From the NCBI RefSeq assembly GCF_023806125.1, contig NZ_JAMSKT010000010.1, forward strand, positions 56,019 to 120,018: a stretch of DNA of 64,000 nucleotides. Reading direction: 5' to 3'. The notes beneath the pieces were generated by a model that made no database searches, was not told the origin of the DNA, and worked only from the letters and a program-made list of their open reading frames with translations. Each line of letters opens with the position of its first letter. Within the stretch, counting starts at the first letter, position 1. Position numbers and translations under genes: made by a program. Below, in pieces: positions 9,801 through 18,221 of this stretch. Source of the stretch: Clostridium caldaquaticum. GTDB lineage: Bacteria; Bacillota; Clostridia; Clostridiales; Clostridiaceae.

Positions 9801-10901
9801 ATGAAAAAATCGAATGTGAAAATGGCACCTTTTGATTTTATTCTTTTTTCAGCTGTGATGATACTAGTTGCTATTGGAGTTGTAATGGTATTTAGTGCCA
9901 GTTCATATCAAGCCTTTTTTAAGAATAATGACAGCATGGCTTTTCTGAAAAAACAAGGATTTGCTGCTGTTATTGGTGGAATTGGCATGTTTTTCATGAT
10001 AAGATATGATTATCATAAGCTTAAAAAATGGACTTTACCAACTATGCTTGTAACTATGGTTCTTTTGATAGTTGTTTATTTCTTTAAAGATGTTAATGGT
10101 GCAAGAAGATGGATACCGCTGCCGGGCTTTTCACTTCAGCCTTCAGAAATAGCAAAATACATGATTGTACTATATATGGCAAAAAGTTTAGAAGTTAAAG
10201 GAGAAAAGGTTAAAACTTTTGTTTATGGAATACTTCCGTATCTTTTGGTATCAGGATTATATGCAGCTGTAATTTTATTTGAGCCTAATTTAAGTATTGC
10301 AACTGTTATTATGTTTGTTACATTAATAATTCTTTTTGTTGCAGGGGCTAAATGGTCTCATTTTATGGCATTAATTGGAGGAGTAGGCGTTTTAGGAGTT
10401 GTAGGAATATTAATAGAACCATTCAGAATTAAAAGAGTTTTAAACTTTTTAGATCCTTGGCAGGATGCAAAAGGAACAGGTTATCAACTTATTCAATCGC
10501 TTCTGGCATTAGGTTCAGGTGGTATAACAGGAGTAACTTTAGGAAAGTCAAGACAAAAGGCTTACTATATACCAGAACCACATACAGACTTCATATTTGC
10601 TATAATAGGAGAAGAATTAGGATTAATAGGATGTACTTTAATAATAATTCTATTTTTAGTGGTAATCTGGCGAGGTATTAGAACTGCTATGAGAGCGAAG
10701 GATACTTATGGCACACTTATGGCTGTTGGAATTACTTCTGTTATTGCTGTTCAAGCAATAATAAACATTGCTGTTGTAACAGGTTCAATGCCTGTTACAG
10801 GAGTGCCTCTTCCATTTATTAGCTATGGAGGCTCTGCACTGCTTTTTAACCTTATGGCAATGGGTATACTTCTTAATATATCAAGACAATGTAATACATA
10901 A
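9801..10901 (+). CDS. spoVE: SEDS-family peptidoglycan glycosyltransferase (SpoVE / FtsW)
   Basis: Polytopic membrane protein of 366 residues. SEDS proteins polymerise lipid II into glycan strands together with a cognate class B PBP. Supporting signatures are GARRWIPLPGFSLQPSE near residue 100, the extracellular PEPHTDFIFAIIGEELG loop near 258, and PLPFISYGGSALL near 337. These are diagnostic for the FtsW/RodA/SpoVE family and the context favours FtsW/SpoVE over RodA. The spoVD product is the probable partner. SD TAGGAGGA upstream of ATG; a terminator follows. Confidence 0.93.
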   Translation: MKKSNVKMAPFDFILFSAVMILVAIGVVMVFSASSYQAFFKNNDSMAFLKKQGFAAVIGGIGMFFMIRYDYHKLKKWTLPTMLVTMVLLIVVYFFKDVNGARRWIPLPGFSLQPSEIAKYMIVLYMAKSLEVKGEKVKTFVYGILPYLLVSGLYAAVILFEPNLSIATVIMFVTLIILFVAGAKWSHFMALIGGVGVLGVVGILIEPFRIKRVLNFLDPWQDAKGTGYQLIQSLLALGSGGITGVTLGKSRQKAYYIPEPHTDFIFAIIGEELGLIGCTLIIILFLVVIWRGIRTAMRAKDTYGTLMAVGITSVIAVQAIINIAVVTGSMPVTGVPLPFISYGGSALLFNLMAMGILLNISRQCNT

Positions 10902-10928
10902 AAAGCACTGCAGTTGCAGTGTTTTTTT
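10902..10928 (+). terminator. Intrinsic terminator after spoVE/ftsW
   Basis: Six- to seven-bp GC-containing stem (CACTGC with GCAGTG) followed by seven T residues at 10922-10928, starting right at the stop codon. Confidence 0.85.
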
Positions 10929-11014
10929 CATTCTAAGATGTTTAAGAAAATAAGTATAAATAGTTATATTAATTAAAATTATAATTACTCTATTTAAAAT
11001 TTAATTAAAATGTG

Positions 11015-11043
11015 ATGAATTTAATCGTGATAAGTGCTATTAT
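11015..11043 (+). promoter_or_regulatory. Probable extended -10 promoter of the divIB operon
   Basis: TGC followed by TATTAT (11038-11043) is an extended -10 element. The -35 at 17 bp (ATGAAT, 11015-11020) is weak. It lies downstream of the spoVE terminator and about 45 bases before the TTG start. Confidence 0.45.
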
Positions 11044-11088
11044 ATATATGTAGCTTTATATACTTAAGAATTAAGGTGTGAATACAAA

Positions 11089-11859
11089 TTGAAAACAGCT
11101 TTACGTAATACTGAAAATGAATTTATAAATAAGAGAAGAAGAAAAAGGACTATAAGACGCAGTATAATTTTTTCATTGCTGCTTATTTCAACTTTAATTA
11201 CATTATGTTTAAAACTTTCTTATTTTAATGTTTCTAATATTATAGTAAGAAACAATAATATTATAAGTAAAGATGAGATTATAGCAATTTCGAAAATAAA
11301 AGAAGGAACAAATATTTTTTATATGAATTTAAATAAAATCCGAACTAATGTGTTAAGTATTCCGTATATACTAAAGGCAGAGGTAAGCAGAAAGCTCCCC
11401 AACACTATAGTAATAACTGTTGAGGAAAGAGAAGCTGTATTTTATATAAATGCTGACAAAAAAAAATTAATTATAGATAAGCAAGGTATAGTTCTTGAAG
11501 AAAGAGAAGATATTAGCAATATGCAGCTTACAAATCTACAAGGCTTTGATTTTGAAATAGCTGAGGTAGGAAAATTAATTCCCTGTGATGATAGCAGAAA
11601 AATCAGTTTTATTAGTTTGATTACTGACTTAATTACTTCTAATTCAAGCGGCATAAAAATAACTTCAGTAGATTTAACTGATATTTTTAATATAAAAACT
11701 TACAGTGGGGACTTATGTATCAAACTAGGCGACAGTAACGATTTAAAGGACAAACTTAACTTAGCTTTAAATATAATCAACAATAATAATTTAAATGGAA
11801 AAATAGGATATATAGATGTAAGTTTTAAGGGGAATCCGGTAGTTTTTATTGAGGACTAG
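11089..11859 (+). CDS. ftsQ: Cell division protein DivIB/FtsQ
   Basis: Bitopic division protein, 256 residues. Basic cytoplasmic N-terminus (KRRRKR), one membrane helix about 25-44, then a POTRA domain (about 47-115) beginning FNVSNIIVRNNNIISKDEI and containing the family pattern IPYILKAEVSRKLPNTI. The beta/gamma region follows. DivIB stabilises FtsL and DivIC and links the divisome to septal synthesis. TTG start with AAGGTGTG 8 bases upstream. It begins a transcription unit after the spoVE terminator. Confidence 0.88.
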   Translation: MKTALRNTENEFINKRRRKRTIRRSIIFSLLLISTLITLCLKLSYFNVSNIIVRNNNIISKDEIIAISKIKEGTNIFYMNLNKIRTNVLSIPYILKAEVSRKLPNTIVITVEEREAVFYINADKKKLIIDKQGIVLEEREDISNMQLTNLQGFDFEIAEVGKLIPCDDSRKISFISLITDLITSNSSGIKITSVDLTDIFNIKTYSGDLCIKLGDSNDLKDKLNLALNIINNNNLNGKIGYIDVSFKGNPVVFIED

Positions 11860-11893
11860 AACTTTAATTACAGCTATATGAGGAGGAATATAT

Positions 11894-12607
11894 ATGACAA
11901 AATACAAGTCACAAATTACTGTAGCTTTGGTTTGCTGCATATTGGGTTTTATGTTAGCTTATCAATTTAAGATATTAAATAAGCGTACAAATTCTCCTAA
12001 TCTTAAAGCAGCCACTACAGATATTACTGTGGAAATTGAGCAGTATAAAAAAGAAAAAGAGGAGCTTCAGAAAAGCATAAATGATTTGCAGGCGAAATTA
12101 AAAAAATATGAAGATGCTGCAGCCAGTAGAAGTGATGAGACTAAAAATATAGTAGAAGAACTAGAAAAAACTAGACTTCTTACAGGAACAAAAGATGTAG
12201 AGGGACCCGGAATTATATTATATCTGAATCCTAAAACAAAAATATTAGGTAACGATATTCCAGGTGAACATATAACGGATAAGCATTTAATTTATATTGT
12301 AAATGAGCTTATATCAGCAGGAGCTGAGGCTATATCTATTAATGATGCCAGAATAACTCCTAGAACAGGAATAAGAACATCAGGAAATAACATTTTAATA
12401 AATGAAGAAAGAATTTCGCCTTTTGAGAGGATAACTATAAAAGCAATTGGAAACAAAGAACTTCTATATAAAACTTTAGACTTTCCAGGAGTTTTTACGG
12501 ATTTTCTTCATATAAGTACGCCGGAGTATGAGAGGTATGATAAAATAGAAATAAAAAGATATAATAAAAGCTTTAAATTTGAATATGCTAAACCAATAAA
12601 GGGGTAA
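11894..12607 (+). CDS. DUF881 family protein (YlxW/YlxX type)
   Basis: 237 residues: one N-terminal membrane anchor (about 7-25), a coiled coil rich in Lys/Glu (about 45-80), then the DUF881 domain with the conserved DVEGPGIILYLN and VNELISAGAEAISINDARI blocks. The biochemical role is not established; the family clusters with divIB and sbp in sporulating Firmicutes. A strong AGGAGGAA SD precedes ATG. A second, diverged copy is encoded at 12971, with sbp between them. Confidence 0.85.
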   Translation: MTKYKSQITVALVCCILGFMLAYQFKILNKRTNSPNLKAATTDITVEIEQYKKEKEELQKSINDLQAKLKKYEDAAASRSDETKNIVEELEKTRLLTGTKDVEGPGIILYLNPKTKILGNDIPGEHITDKHLIYIVNELISAGAEAISINDARITPRTGIRTSGNNILINEERISPFERITIKAIGNKELLYKTLDFPGVFTDFLHISTPEYERYDKIEIKRYNKSFKFEYAKPIKG

Positions 12608-12620
12608 TTGAGGTGGTATT

Positions 12621-12974
12621 ATGATAGCAGTAATAGGTTTATTATTAGGAGTAATAGTAGGATTGTTTTGGAATGTAAATATTCCAGATAAATTTTCTCC
12701 ATATATGTCTGTAGCAATACTTGCTTGTTTAGATTCTGTATTTGGAGCTTTAAGAGCAGGGTTATCAAAAAACTTTAGAGCGGATATATTTATATCTGGC
12801 TTTTTTGGAAATGCAGTTTTAGCAGCAGGACTTGCTTATTTAGGCGATAAGCTCAGCGTTCCTATATATTTAGCGGCAGTTATAGTTTTTGGAGGAAGGA
12901 TATTTGACAACTTTGCAATTATAAGAAGGCTTATGCTTGAAAAAGCAAAATCAAATAATGAGGTGGTTAAATGA
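12621..12974 (+). CDS. sbp: Small basic protein Sbp (DUF1290)
   Basis: 117-residue membrane protein with three hydrophobic segments and a short basic C-terminus (IIRRLMLEKAK). It matches the Sbp/DUF1290 family through VNIPDKFSPYMSVAILACLD and the SGFFGNAVLAAGLAYLGD region. Function unknown. It is flanked on both sides by DUF881 genes and overlaps the second by 4 bases (ATGA), which indicates translational coupling. Confidence 0.88.
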   Translation: MIAVIGLLLGVIVGLFWNVNIPDKFSPYMSVAILACLDSVFGALRAGLSKNFRADIFISGFFGNAVLAAGLAYLGDKLSVPIYLAAVIVFGGRIFDNFAIIRRLMLEKAKSNNEVVK

Positions 12975-13699
12975 AGAATAATGAAGCTTCATTATTTGTA
13001 TTCATTGCTTCTGTTATAATAGGTATACTTATTTCTTTAAATATAAATTTTAATAGGACTTATAATAGATTTTTTTTAAGTACTAAAGAATATCAAGATG
13101 CTTATAATGATAGAACAAAGCTTCGAAATGAAGTAAGTAATTTACAAGATGAATATGAGGAGTTGAGTAGTAAATTACTGAAATATGAGTATGGAGATAA
13201 AAATTATTATTCTGTTATTGGAGAACTGAAAGATGAGCTATATAAAAATAAAATGATAACAGGACAGCTTGATGTAGAAGGTGAAGGAATAAAATTAACT
13301 TTAAATGATGGGAGTAATGATTTTTATGACAGCTATGATGAAAGTATATTGGATAGAATAGTTCACAATTATGATATTTTTTATGTTATTAATGATTTAA
13401 GAAATGCTGGTGCAGAGGCTATATCCATCAATGGGCAAAGGGTTATTGACAGAACAGAAGTGTATTGTGATGGACCTCTTTTAAGAGTAAATGGCGTAAA
13501 GATTGCTGCTCCTTTTTATATAAATGCTATAGGAAAAAAAGAAGTATTAAAGAATTATATGCTGTCTGATGAGGGGTATTTAAATTATTTAAAAATCCGA
13601 CAAATATATGTTTATTTAGAGGAAGCGGATAACATAAAAATTCAAGCATATACTAACGTTATTGATAAACAGTATATTGCAGAAGTTAAAGGTAATTAA
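12971..13699 (+). CDS. DUF881 family protein, second copy
   Basis: 242 residues, same plan as the gene at 11894: N-terminal membrane helix (about 8-24), coiled coil (about 45-80), then DUF881 with GQLDVEGEGIKLTLN and VINDLRNAGAEAISINGQRV. The paralogues are clearly diverged, so they probably have distinct roles or form a hetero-oligomer (inference). ATG overlaps the sbp stop. The operon seems to end here at a perfect palindrome. Confidence 0.85.
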   Translation: MKNNEASLFVFIASVIIGILISLNINFNRTYNRFFLSTKEYQDAYNDRTKLRNEVSNLQDEYEELSSKLLKYEYGDKNYYSVIGELKDELYKNKMITGQLDVEGEGIKLTLNDGSNDFYDSYDESILDRIVHNYDIFYVINDLRNAGAEAISINGQRVIDRTEVYCDGPLLRVNGVKIAAPFYINAIGKKEVLKNYMLSDEGYLNYLKIRQIYVYLEEADNIKIQAYTNVIDKQYIAEVKGN

Positions 13700-13711
13700 T
13701 TGTTATTTATG

Positions 13712-13735
13712 CCTGTTATATTTAAATATAACAGG
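13712..13735. terminator. Perfect 24-bp palindrome after the DUF881 operon
   Basis: Arms CCTGTTATAT (13712-13721) and ATATAACAGG (13726-13735) flank TTAA, giving a stable hairpin followed by AT-rich sequence. There is no long T-tract, so an operator role is possible, but its place at the operon end favours termination. Confidence 0.6.
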
Positions 13736-13763
13736 TTAAATTTAATCTTAAAATATAATTAAA

Positions 13764-13792
13764 TTGAAGGATTTTTGGTTTTTATGCAGAAT
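13764..13792 (+). promoter_or_regulatory. Possible promoter of the yggS-sepF-yggT-ylmH-divIVA operon
   Basis: TTGAAG (13764-13769) and CAGAAT (13787-13792) with a 17-bp spacer, about 48 bases before the yggS start. The -10 is imperfect. Confidence 0.4.
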
Positions 13793-13839
13793 AATAAATA
13801 TTGATAGTACAATTTAACAGTTTAAAGGAGACGATAATA

Positions 13840-14490
13840 TTGTCTATTAAAGAGAATATTAACCGTATTAAGCTTGGTCTGCCAGGAGAAGTAACACTTA
13901 TAGCAGTTTCAAAAACTAAAGGTATTGACGCTATTAAAGAAGCTTATGATGCTGGGATTAGGGATTTTGGTGAAAATAAGGTTCAAGAACTAATGGCAAA
14001 AATTGAATATTTGCCTTCTGATATAAGATGGCATTTAATTGGTCATCTTCAGAGAAATAAGGTGAAATATATAGTAGATAAGGTAACACTTATTCATTCT
14101 TTAGACAGTATAAGACTATTAGAAGAAATTGAAAGGCAGTATGGAATAAAAAATTGTATAGCAAATACTTTAATACAGATTAATATAGGTGAAGAAGAGA
14201 GCAAAACAGGTGTTTCATTACAAGACTTTGAAAGTTTGGTTAGTGCTTGTGAGTTATGCAGGCATGTAAAAGTTAAAGGGTTGATGGCCATAATACCAAA
14301 GGGTGATGAGGAAAGCTGTAGAAAGTATTTTAAGAAGATGAAGGATATTTGGGACAGTTTAAAGGAAAGAAATTATAAAAATATTGAAATGAAGTATCTT
14401 TCAATGGGAATGACTGAAGACTATGAAATTGCTGTAAGCGAAGGTTCAAATATGATTAGAGTAGGAACAGGTATATTTGGTGTTAGGTAA
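13840..14490 (+). CDS. yggS: PLP homeostasis protein YggS (COG0325)
   Basis: Pyridoxal-phosphate binding protein of the alanine-racemase fold family, about 216 residues from the TTG at 13840. That start is chosen because AAAGGAG lies 9 bases upstream and the preceding in-frame TTG (13801) has no SD. The PLP-binding lysine is in AVSKTK (Lys25), followed by the family signature DFGENKVQE. YggS/PROSC proteins have no known enzymatic reaction and are involved in vitamin B6 and amino-acid homeostasis. The position before sepF is conserved in Firmicutes. Confidence 0.94.
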   Translation: MSIKENINRIKLGLPGEVTLIAVSKTKGIDAIKEAYDAGIRDFGENKVQELMAKIEYLPSDIRWHLIGHLQRNKVKYIVDKVTLIHSLDSIRLLEEIERQYGIKNCIANTLIQINIGEEESKTGVSLQDFESLVSACELCRHVKVKGLMAIIPKGDEESCRKYFKKMKDIWDSLKERNYKNIEMKYLSMGMTEDYEIAVSEGSNMIRVGTGIFGVR

Positions 14491-14520
14491 TAAAATAATA
14501 AATTTAGGGGGAATGGAAGC

Positions 14521-14985
14521 ATGAGTGCAAAGATGATTAATAAAATGATGGGATTTTTAGGTTTAGAGGAAGATGTGGAAATTGAAACAAAAGATGAACA
14601 GGAAGAAATTATAAAGGATACAGAAAGCAAAGATGTAGAGTCTATATTTACTTCAAGTAAAAAGCAAAACTCTAATAAAGTTGTAAATATACATACTGCA
14701 GCAGCTGCAAAGGTAGTTATTATAAAGCCAAATGACTATGAGGAAGCAGCTAATATATCTGATAATTTAAGAAACAGAAAAATAGTTGTAGTTAATACTA
14801 CATCTCTTGATTCCAAAATAGCTCAAAGACTTCTTGATTTTATAGGTGGTGCTTGCTATGCACTTGGTGGAGAGCTTCAGCAAGTTGAAAAAGGAGTATA
14901 TATACTTTCACCTTCTAACGTAGAAGTATCTAATGACTTGAAAAATGAGCTTAGCAGCAGGGGAATACTTAGCTGGAATAAGTAA
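14521..14985 (+). CDS. sepF: Cell division protein SepF
   Basis: 154-residue FtsZ-binding protein that bundles FtsZ filaments and tethers them to the membrane. The N-terminus begins [15 protein letters not shown], an amphipathic segment of the kind that inserts in membranes. An acidic linker follows, then the SepF (DUF552) core at about 62-150 with [19 protein letters not shown] and [31 protein letters not shown] precedes ATG. ftsZ itself is not in the window. Confidence 0.94.
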   Translation: MSAKMINKMMGFLGLEEDVEIETKDEQEEIIKDTESKDVESIFTSSKKQNSNKVVNIHTAAAAKVVIIKPNDYEEAANISDNLRNRKIVVVNTTSLDSKIAQRLLDFIGGACYALGGELQQVEKGVYILSPSNVEVSNDLKNELSSRGILSWNK

Positions 14986-14999
14986 AATTGGAGGAAGAT

Positions 15000-15275
15000 A
15001 TGATTATAACTTTAAGAACGGCGTTAAATATGCTGTTTAACATCATAGAATATGCAATTTTCATAGATGTTATATTATCTTGGGTATACAGAGGAAGAGG
15101 AAATAGTTTAATTGATATTCTGCATATATTTACCGAGCCATTCATGGCACCAGCAAGAAGACTTCAAGAAAGATTTGTTCCAGGAGGAATGCTTGATTTT
15201 TCACCTATATTAGCTTACTTTATATTAAATATACTTAGATATTTTATTGTAAATAAACTGCTTGGGATGTTTTAA
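15000..15275 (+). CDS. YggT family membrane protein
   Basis: 91-residue protein from the ATG at 15000 (GGAGG 5 bases upstream; an in-frame TTG at 14988 overlaps that SD and is rejected). Two hydrophobic segments flank the signature TEPFMAPARRL, diagnostic of the YggT/YlmG family. YlmG-type proteins affect division-site and nucleoid organisation in several bacteria and plastids; the molecular role is unknown. It sits in the conserved sepF-yggT-ylmH order. Confidence 0.9.
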   Translation: MIITLRTALNMLFNIIEYAIFIDVILSWVYRGRGNSLIDILHIFTEPFMAPARRLQERFVPGGMLDFSPILAYFILNILRYFIVNKLLGMF

Positions 15276-15278
15276 TAA

Positions 15279-16049
15279 ATGGACAAGAAAACTTTTTTAA
15301 ATTTTATAAATACAGAAGATAAAAATTTACTGTCAAATATATATGATAAGATTAAATTGGCAGAAAAGATAACTGGACCTGTTTTTACAAATGAGTATTA
15401 TGGGCCTAACATATGGAAAGCTGTTATAAATTTGAAAAGAGAATTTAATACTGGGATATATGCCTATGGAGTTTTTGAAGATTGTGAAAGAAGGATGCTT
15501 TCTTTCAGTAAGGAAGAGGTATATACCTACCCTATTAAAGTTATAAAAATAACTAATAAATCTAAATTTCAAAAATTAAAACATAAGGATTATCTTGGTG
15601 CTGTTATGGCGCTAGGTATTAAAAGAGAAAAATTTGGCGATTTAATAGTAAAGGATAATTGTTGCTATGGAGCTTTTTGTGAGGATATAGCAGAATTTAT
15701 AGTGTATAATCTAAATTCTGTAGGAAAGTGCCCATGTATTGTAGAGATACTTGAAGAAGCCGATATAGAAAATATAAAAGTTAATACTGAAGATTTTCAA
15801 TTAATAAGTACTTCGTTGAGACTAGATAGTATTGTCAGTGCTTTATGTAATATTTCCAGAGCTAAGTCAGTGGATGTGATAAGAAGCGGCAAGGTTTTAG
15901 TAGATTATATGGAAGTTTATGAAAAAGATAAGCTTGTTGAATTTAGCTCTACTGTAACTATAAGAGGTTACGGTAAATATAAAATTGTAGAAGAAAGTGG
16001 TTCTACTCAAAAAGGAAGATTAAAGCTTTTTATACGTAAATATATTTAA
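15279..16049 (+). CDS. ylmH: YlmH family RNA-binding protein with S4 domain
   Basis: 256 residues. The N-terminal two thirds match the YlmH family (KRREFNTG-like and LGAVMALGIKREKFGDLIV blocks). A C-terminal S4 RNA-binding domain occupies about 178-245 (LRLDSIVSALCNISRAKS, then RSGKVLVDYM). In Bacillus YlmH has been linked to rescue of stalled 50S subunits in the RQC pathway; rqcH is encoded at 20927-22657 in this window. The ATG starts 3 bases after the yggT stop, with a weak SD, so coupling is likely. Confidence 0.88.
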   Translation: MDKKTFLNFINTEDKNLLSNIYDKIKLAEKITGPVFTNEYYGPNIWKAVINLKREFNTGIYAYGVFEDCERRMLSFSKEEVYTYPIKVIKITNKSKFQKLKHKDYLGAVMALGIKREKFGDLIVKDNCCYGAFCEDIAEFIVYNLNSVGKCPCIVEILEEADIENIKVNTEDFQLISTSLRLDSIVSALCNISRAKSVDVIRSGKVLVDYMEVYEKDKLVEFSSTVTIRGYGKYKIVEESGSTQKGRLKLFIRKYI

Positions 16050-16063
16050 AAGAGGTGGTAAAC

Positions 16064-16675
16064 TTGAAGATAACTGCTATGGATATAACCAATAAGGAGT
16101 TTAAAAAGGTTTTAAGAGGATATTCTCCTGATGAGGTTGAGGAATTTTTAGATAGAATTGCTGAGGATTATGAGGCTATTTATAAAGAAAATTCTTCATT
16201 AAAAGAGAGGTTTGCAGTTTTAAATGAAAAGCTGGATCATTATGTTAAGATGGAAACAACTATTCAAAATACTCTTTTGTTAGCTCAAAATGCAGCAGAG
16301 CAATCAAAGATAAATACACAAAAAGAAGCAGATTTGATTATAAAAAATGCTAATGAATCAGCACAGAAAATTTTAGATAAAGCTCATAATGATGTTATAA
16401 AAATAAATGATGATTATGAAAGATTAAAACAGGAATTTATTAAGTTTAGAGCAAAATTTAAAAACTTTATGAACACTCAGGTAGAAATGTTTAACACTTT
16501 AGAGAAAGATTTGATTAAAAATTATAATATTGGTTCTACTGTAGAAGATTCTCTAAAGGAAAAAGAAATTGATAATGAAGATGTATTTGATTTTAAAGTT
16601 AAAAATATAAATGAAGAAGAATTATATGAAGAAGATTTAAGTGAAATAAAAAGCTTTTTTGTAAAAGGAGACTAG
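16064..16675 (+). CDS. divIVA: Cell-division/pole-targeting protein DivIVA
   Basis: About 203 residues from the TTG at 16064 (AGAGGTGG just upstream). The N-terminal membrane-curvature-sensing domain reads ITAMDITNKEFKKVLRGYSP then DEVEEFLDRI. A long coiled coil (about 30-150) and an acidic tail follow. DivIVA marks poles and septa and, in sporulating species, helps anchor chromosome origins and position division. It is the last gene of the sepF operon, closed by a terminator at 16680. Confidence 0.93.
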   Translation: MKITAMDITNKEFKKVLRGYSPDEVEEFLDRIAEDYEAIYKENSSLKERFAVLNEKLDHYVKMETTIQNTLLLAQNAAEQSKINTQKEADLIIKNANESAQKILDKAHNDVIKINDDYERLKQEFIKFRAKFKNFMNTQVEMFNTLEKDLIKNYNIGSTVEDSLKEKEIDNEDVFDFKVKNINEEELYEEDLSEIKSFFVKGD

Positions 16676-16679
16676 TACT

Positions 16680-16706
16680 ATCTCACTCTTAAGGGTGAGA
16701 TTTTTA
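16680..16706 (+). terminator. Terminator after divIVA
   Basis: ATCTCAC (16680-16686) pairs with GTGAGAT (16695-16701), extended by a CTC/GGG-like inner stem, followed by five T residues. Confidence 0.8.
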
Positions 16707-16715
16707 TGTTTAAAG

Positions 16716-16744
16716 TTGACAATTAACTGTTGTTTTTGTATGCT
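16716..16744 (+). promoter_or_regulatory. Sigma-A type promoter of mtnN
   Basis: Perfect TTGACA (16716-16721), 17-bp spacer, TATGCT (16739-16744), immediately after the divIVA terminator. Confidence 0.75.
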
Positions 16745-16783
16745 AATAATCATGATAACAAAAGTTTTATAAGGAGTGTTAAG

Positions 16784-17476
16784 ATGAAAATAGGCATAAT
16801 TGGAGCTATGGATGAAGAAGTTGAAATACTGCTTAGAGAGATTAAGCTGCAGAAAAAGGTATTTAAGGCAAAGATGGAATTTAATCATGGAATTTTATGG
16901 GGACAAGAGGTAGTAGTAGTAAGAAGTGGCATAGGAAAAGTCAATGCAGCAGTATGTACTCAGATTCTGATAGATAATTTTAATGCAGATTGTATTATCA
17001 ATGTAGGTATAGCTGGTGGAATAGGTAAAGATATATACCCTGGTGATGTTGTTGTTGCTGAAAGCTTGGTTCAACATGATATGGATACTTCTGCTTTTGG
17101 TGACAAGATTGGACAAATACCAAGACTTGATACTTTTGATTTTAAATGTGATTCTGATTTAGTAGCAAAAGCTAAAAAAGCTTGTGAATTTCTAAAGGAA
17201 GGGAACAGTTTTACTGGAATAATAGCAACTGGAGATCAATTTATAGCTCATGTGGATAAAATTAGATGGATAAATGAAGAATTTAGTGCTATCGCCTGTG
17301 AAATGGAAGGTGGAAGTATAGCTCAGGTATGCTATCTTAATAATATTCCATTTGTTGTTATAAGGTCAATTTCTGATAATGCAAATAATGGTGCACATAT
17401 GGATTTTGAAAAATTTAAATACATTGCAGTTGAGAATTCCGTTAGAATATTAAAAAATATGTTGGAAAGTTTTTAA
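16784..17476 (+). CDS. mtnN: 5'-methylthioadenosine/S-adenosylhomocysteine nucleosidase
   Basis: Hydrolyses MTA and SAH to adenine plus the thioribose or ribosyl-homocysteine product, recycling by-products of SAM-dependent reactions and polyamine synthesis. 230 residues from the ATG at 16784 (AAGGAG upstream); an in-frame upstream ATG at 16730 is inside the promoter region. Catalytic residues expected for the family are visible: Glu12 (GAMDEE), Glu175 (CEMEGG) and Asp198 (SISDNA). Own promoter, monocistronic. Confidence 0.95.
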   Translation: MKIGIIGAMDEEVEILLREIKLQKKVFKAKMEFNHGILWGQEVVVVRSGIGKVNAAVCTQILIDNFNADCIINVGIAGGIGKDIYPGDVVVAESLVQHDMDTSAFGDKIGQIPRLDTFDFKCDSDLVAKAKKACEFLKEGNSFTGIIATGDQFIAHVDKIRWINEEFSAIACEMEGGSIAQVCYLNNIPFVVIRSISDNANNGAHMDFEKFKYIAVENSVRILKNMLESF

Positions 17477-17570
17477 TTAAATTTTCAAATATATAATTCC
17501 ACTTGTAATAAAATTCTCTACTTTTGAGAAAATAAGTAGAAGATAATATTAACAATAGGATGGTGGAATT

Positions 17571-18197
17571 ATGGATAAGAAAAAAATGGAGTACTTTAAA
17601 AAAAAGCTATTAAAAGAAATGGATAATGTATATGCTTTACTAAAGCAGATGGAAGAAAATGAAGTGTTTAATTCAAAAGTTGAATTATCAACTGAATTAT
17701 CAGAGCTTTCAATATACGATAATCATCCTTCTGATATGGCGTCTGAAATTTTTGATGCTGAAAGAGGTATGGCATTAAAAGAGCATGAATTAACTATTAT
17801 AAAAAAAATTGAAGATAGTTTACATAATATTGAAAATGGAAGCTATGGAAAATGCCATATGTGCGGTAGAGAAATTCCAGAGGAAAGATTAGAATTTATT
17901 CCTTACGCTGAATTTTGTGTAAATTGTCAGGACAAAGCAAATGATATGATACCAAGAGATAAAAATAATAGGCCTGTTGAAGAAGATGTATTGGGTCGGC
18001 CCTTTGGATATGGTTTTAATGATTTTGATGAAATAAACTATGAGGCTGGCTATGATGCAGAGGATAGTTATCAAGATGTGCAAAGGTTTGAATGGAGAAG
18101 AAATGTAGACCATGATTTTTTAGATGAAGACCCTGGCTATGTAGAGCCAATTGAACTTGTAAGTAATGAACAATATAAAAATCAACTTCCAGATTAA
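17571..18197 (+). CDS. TraR/DksA-type C4 zinc-finger protein (YteA-like)
   Basis: 208 residues. An N-terminal coiled-coil hairpin (about 1-85) precedes a DksA/TraR-type zinc finger with Cys95, Cys98, Cys116 and Cys119 (KCHMCG and FCVNCQ). The C-terminal third (about 125-208) is unusually acidic, rich in Asp, Glu and Tyr, and typical of the YteA-like clostridial/bacillar subgroup rather than true DksA. DksA proteins act in the RNA polymerase secondary channel; whether this subgroup does is not established. lspA follows closely and may be co-transcribed. Confidence 0.82.
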   Translation: MDKKKMEYFKKKLLKEMDNVYALLKQMEENEVFNSKVELSTELSELSIYDNHPSDMASEIFDAERGMALKEHELTIIKKIEDSLHNIENGSYGKCHMCGREIPEERLEFIPYAEFCVNCQDKANDMIPRDKNNRPVEEDVLGRPFGYGFNDFDEINYEAGYDAEDSYQDVQRFEWRRNVDHDFLDEDPGYVEPIELVSNEQYKNQLPD

Positions 18198-18221
18198 TAT
18201 ATTTAAAAGGTGGAGATGGGG

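Noticed and set aside
10457..10681. 74-codon frame inside spoVE/ftsW
   Set aside because: Embedded out of frame in a strongly conserved SEDS gene; Arg-rich translation typical of frame-shifted code.
8805..11088. Searched for murD and murG between mraY and divIB
   Set aside because: Only the SEDS gene and a terminator are present; no reading frame of suitable size or motif.
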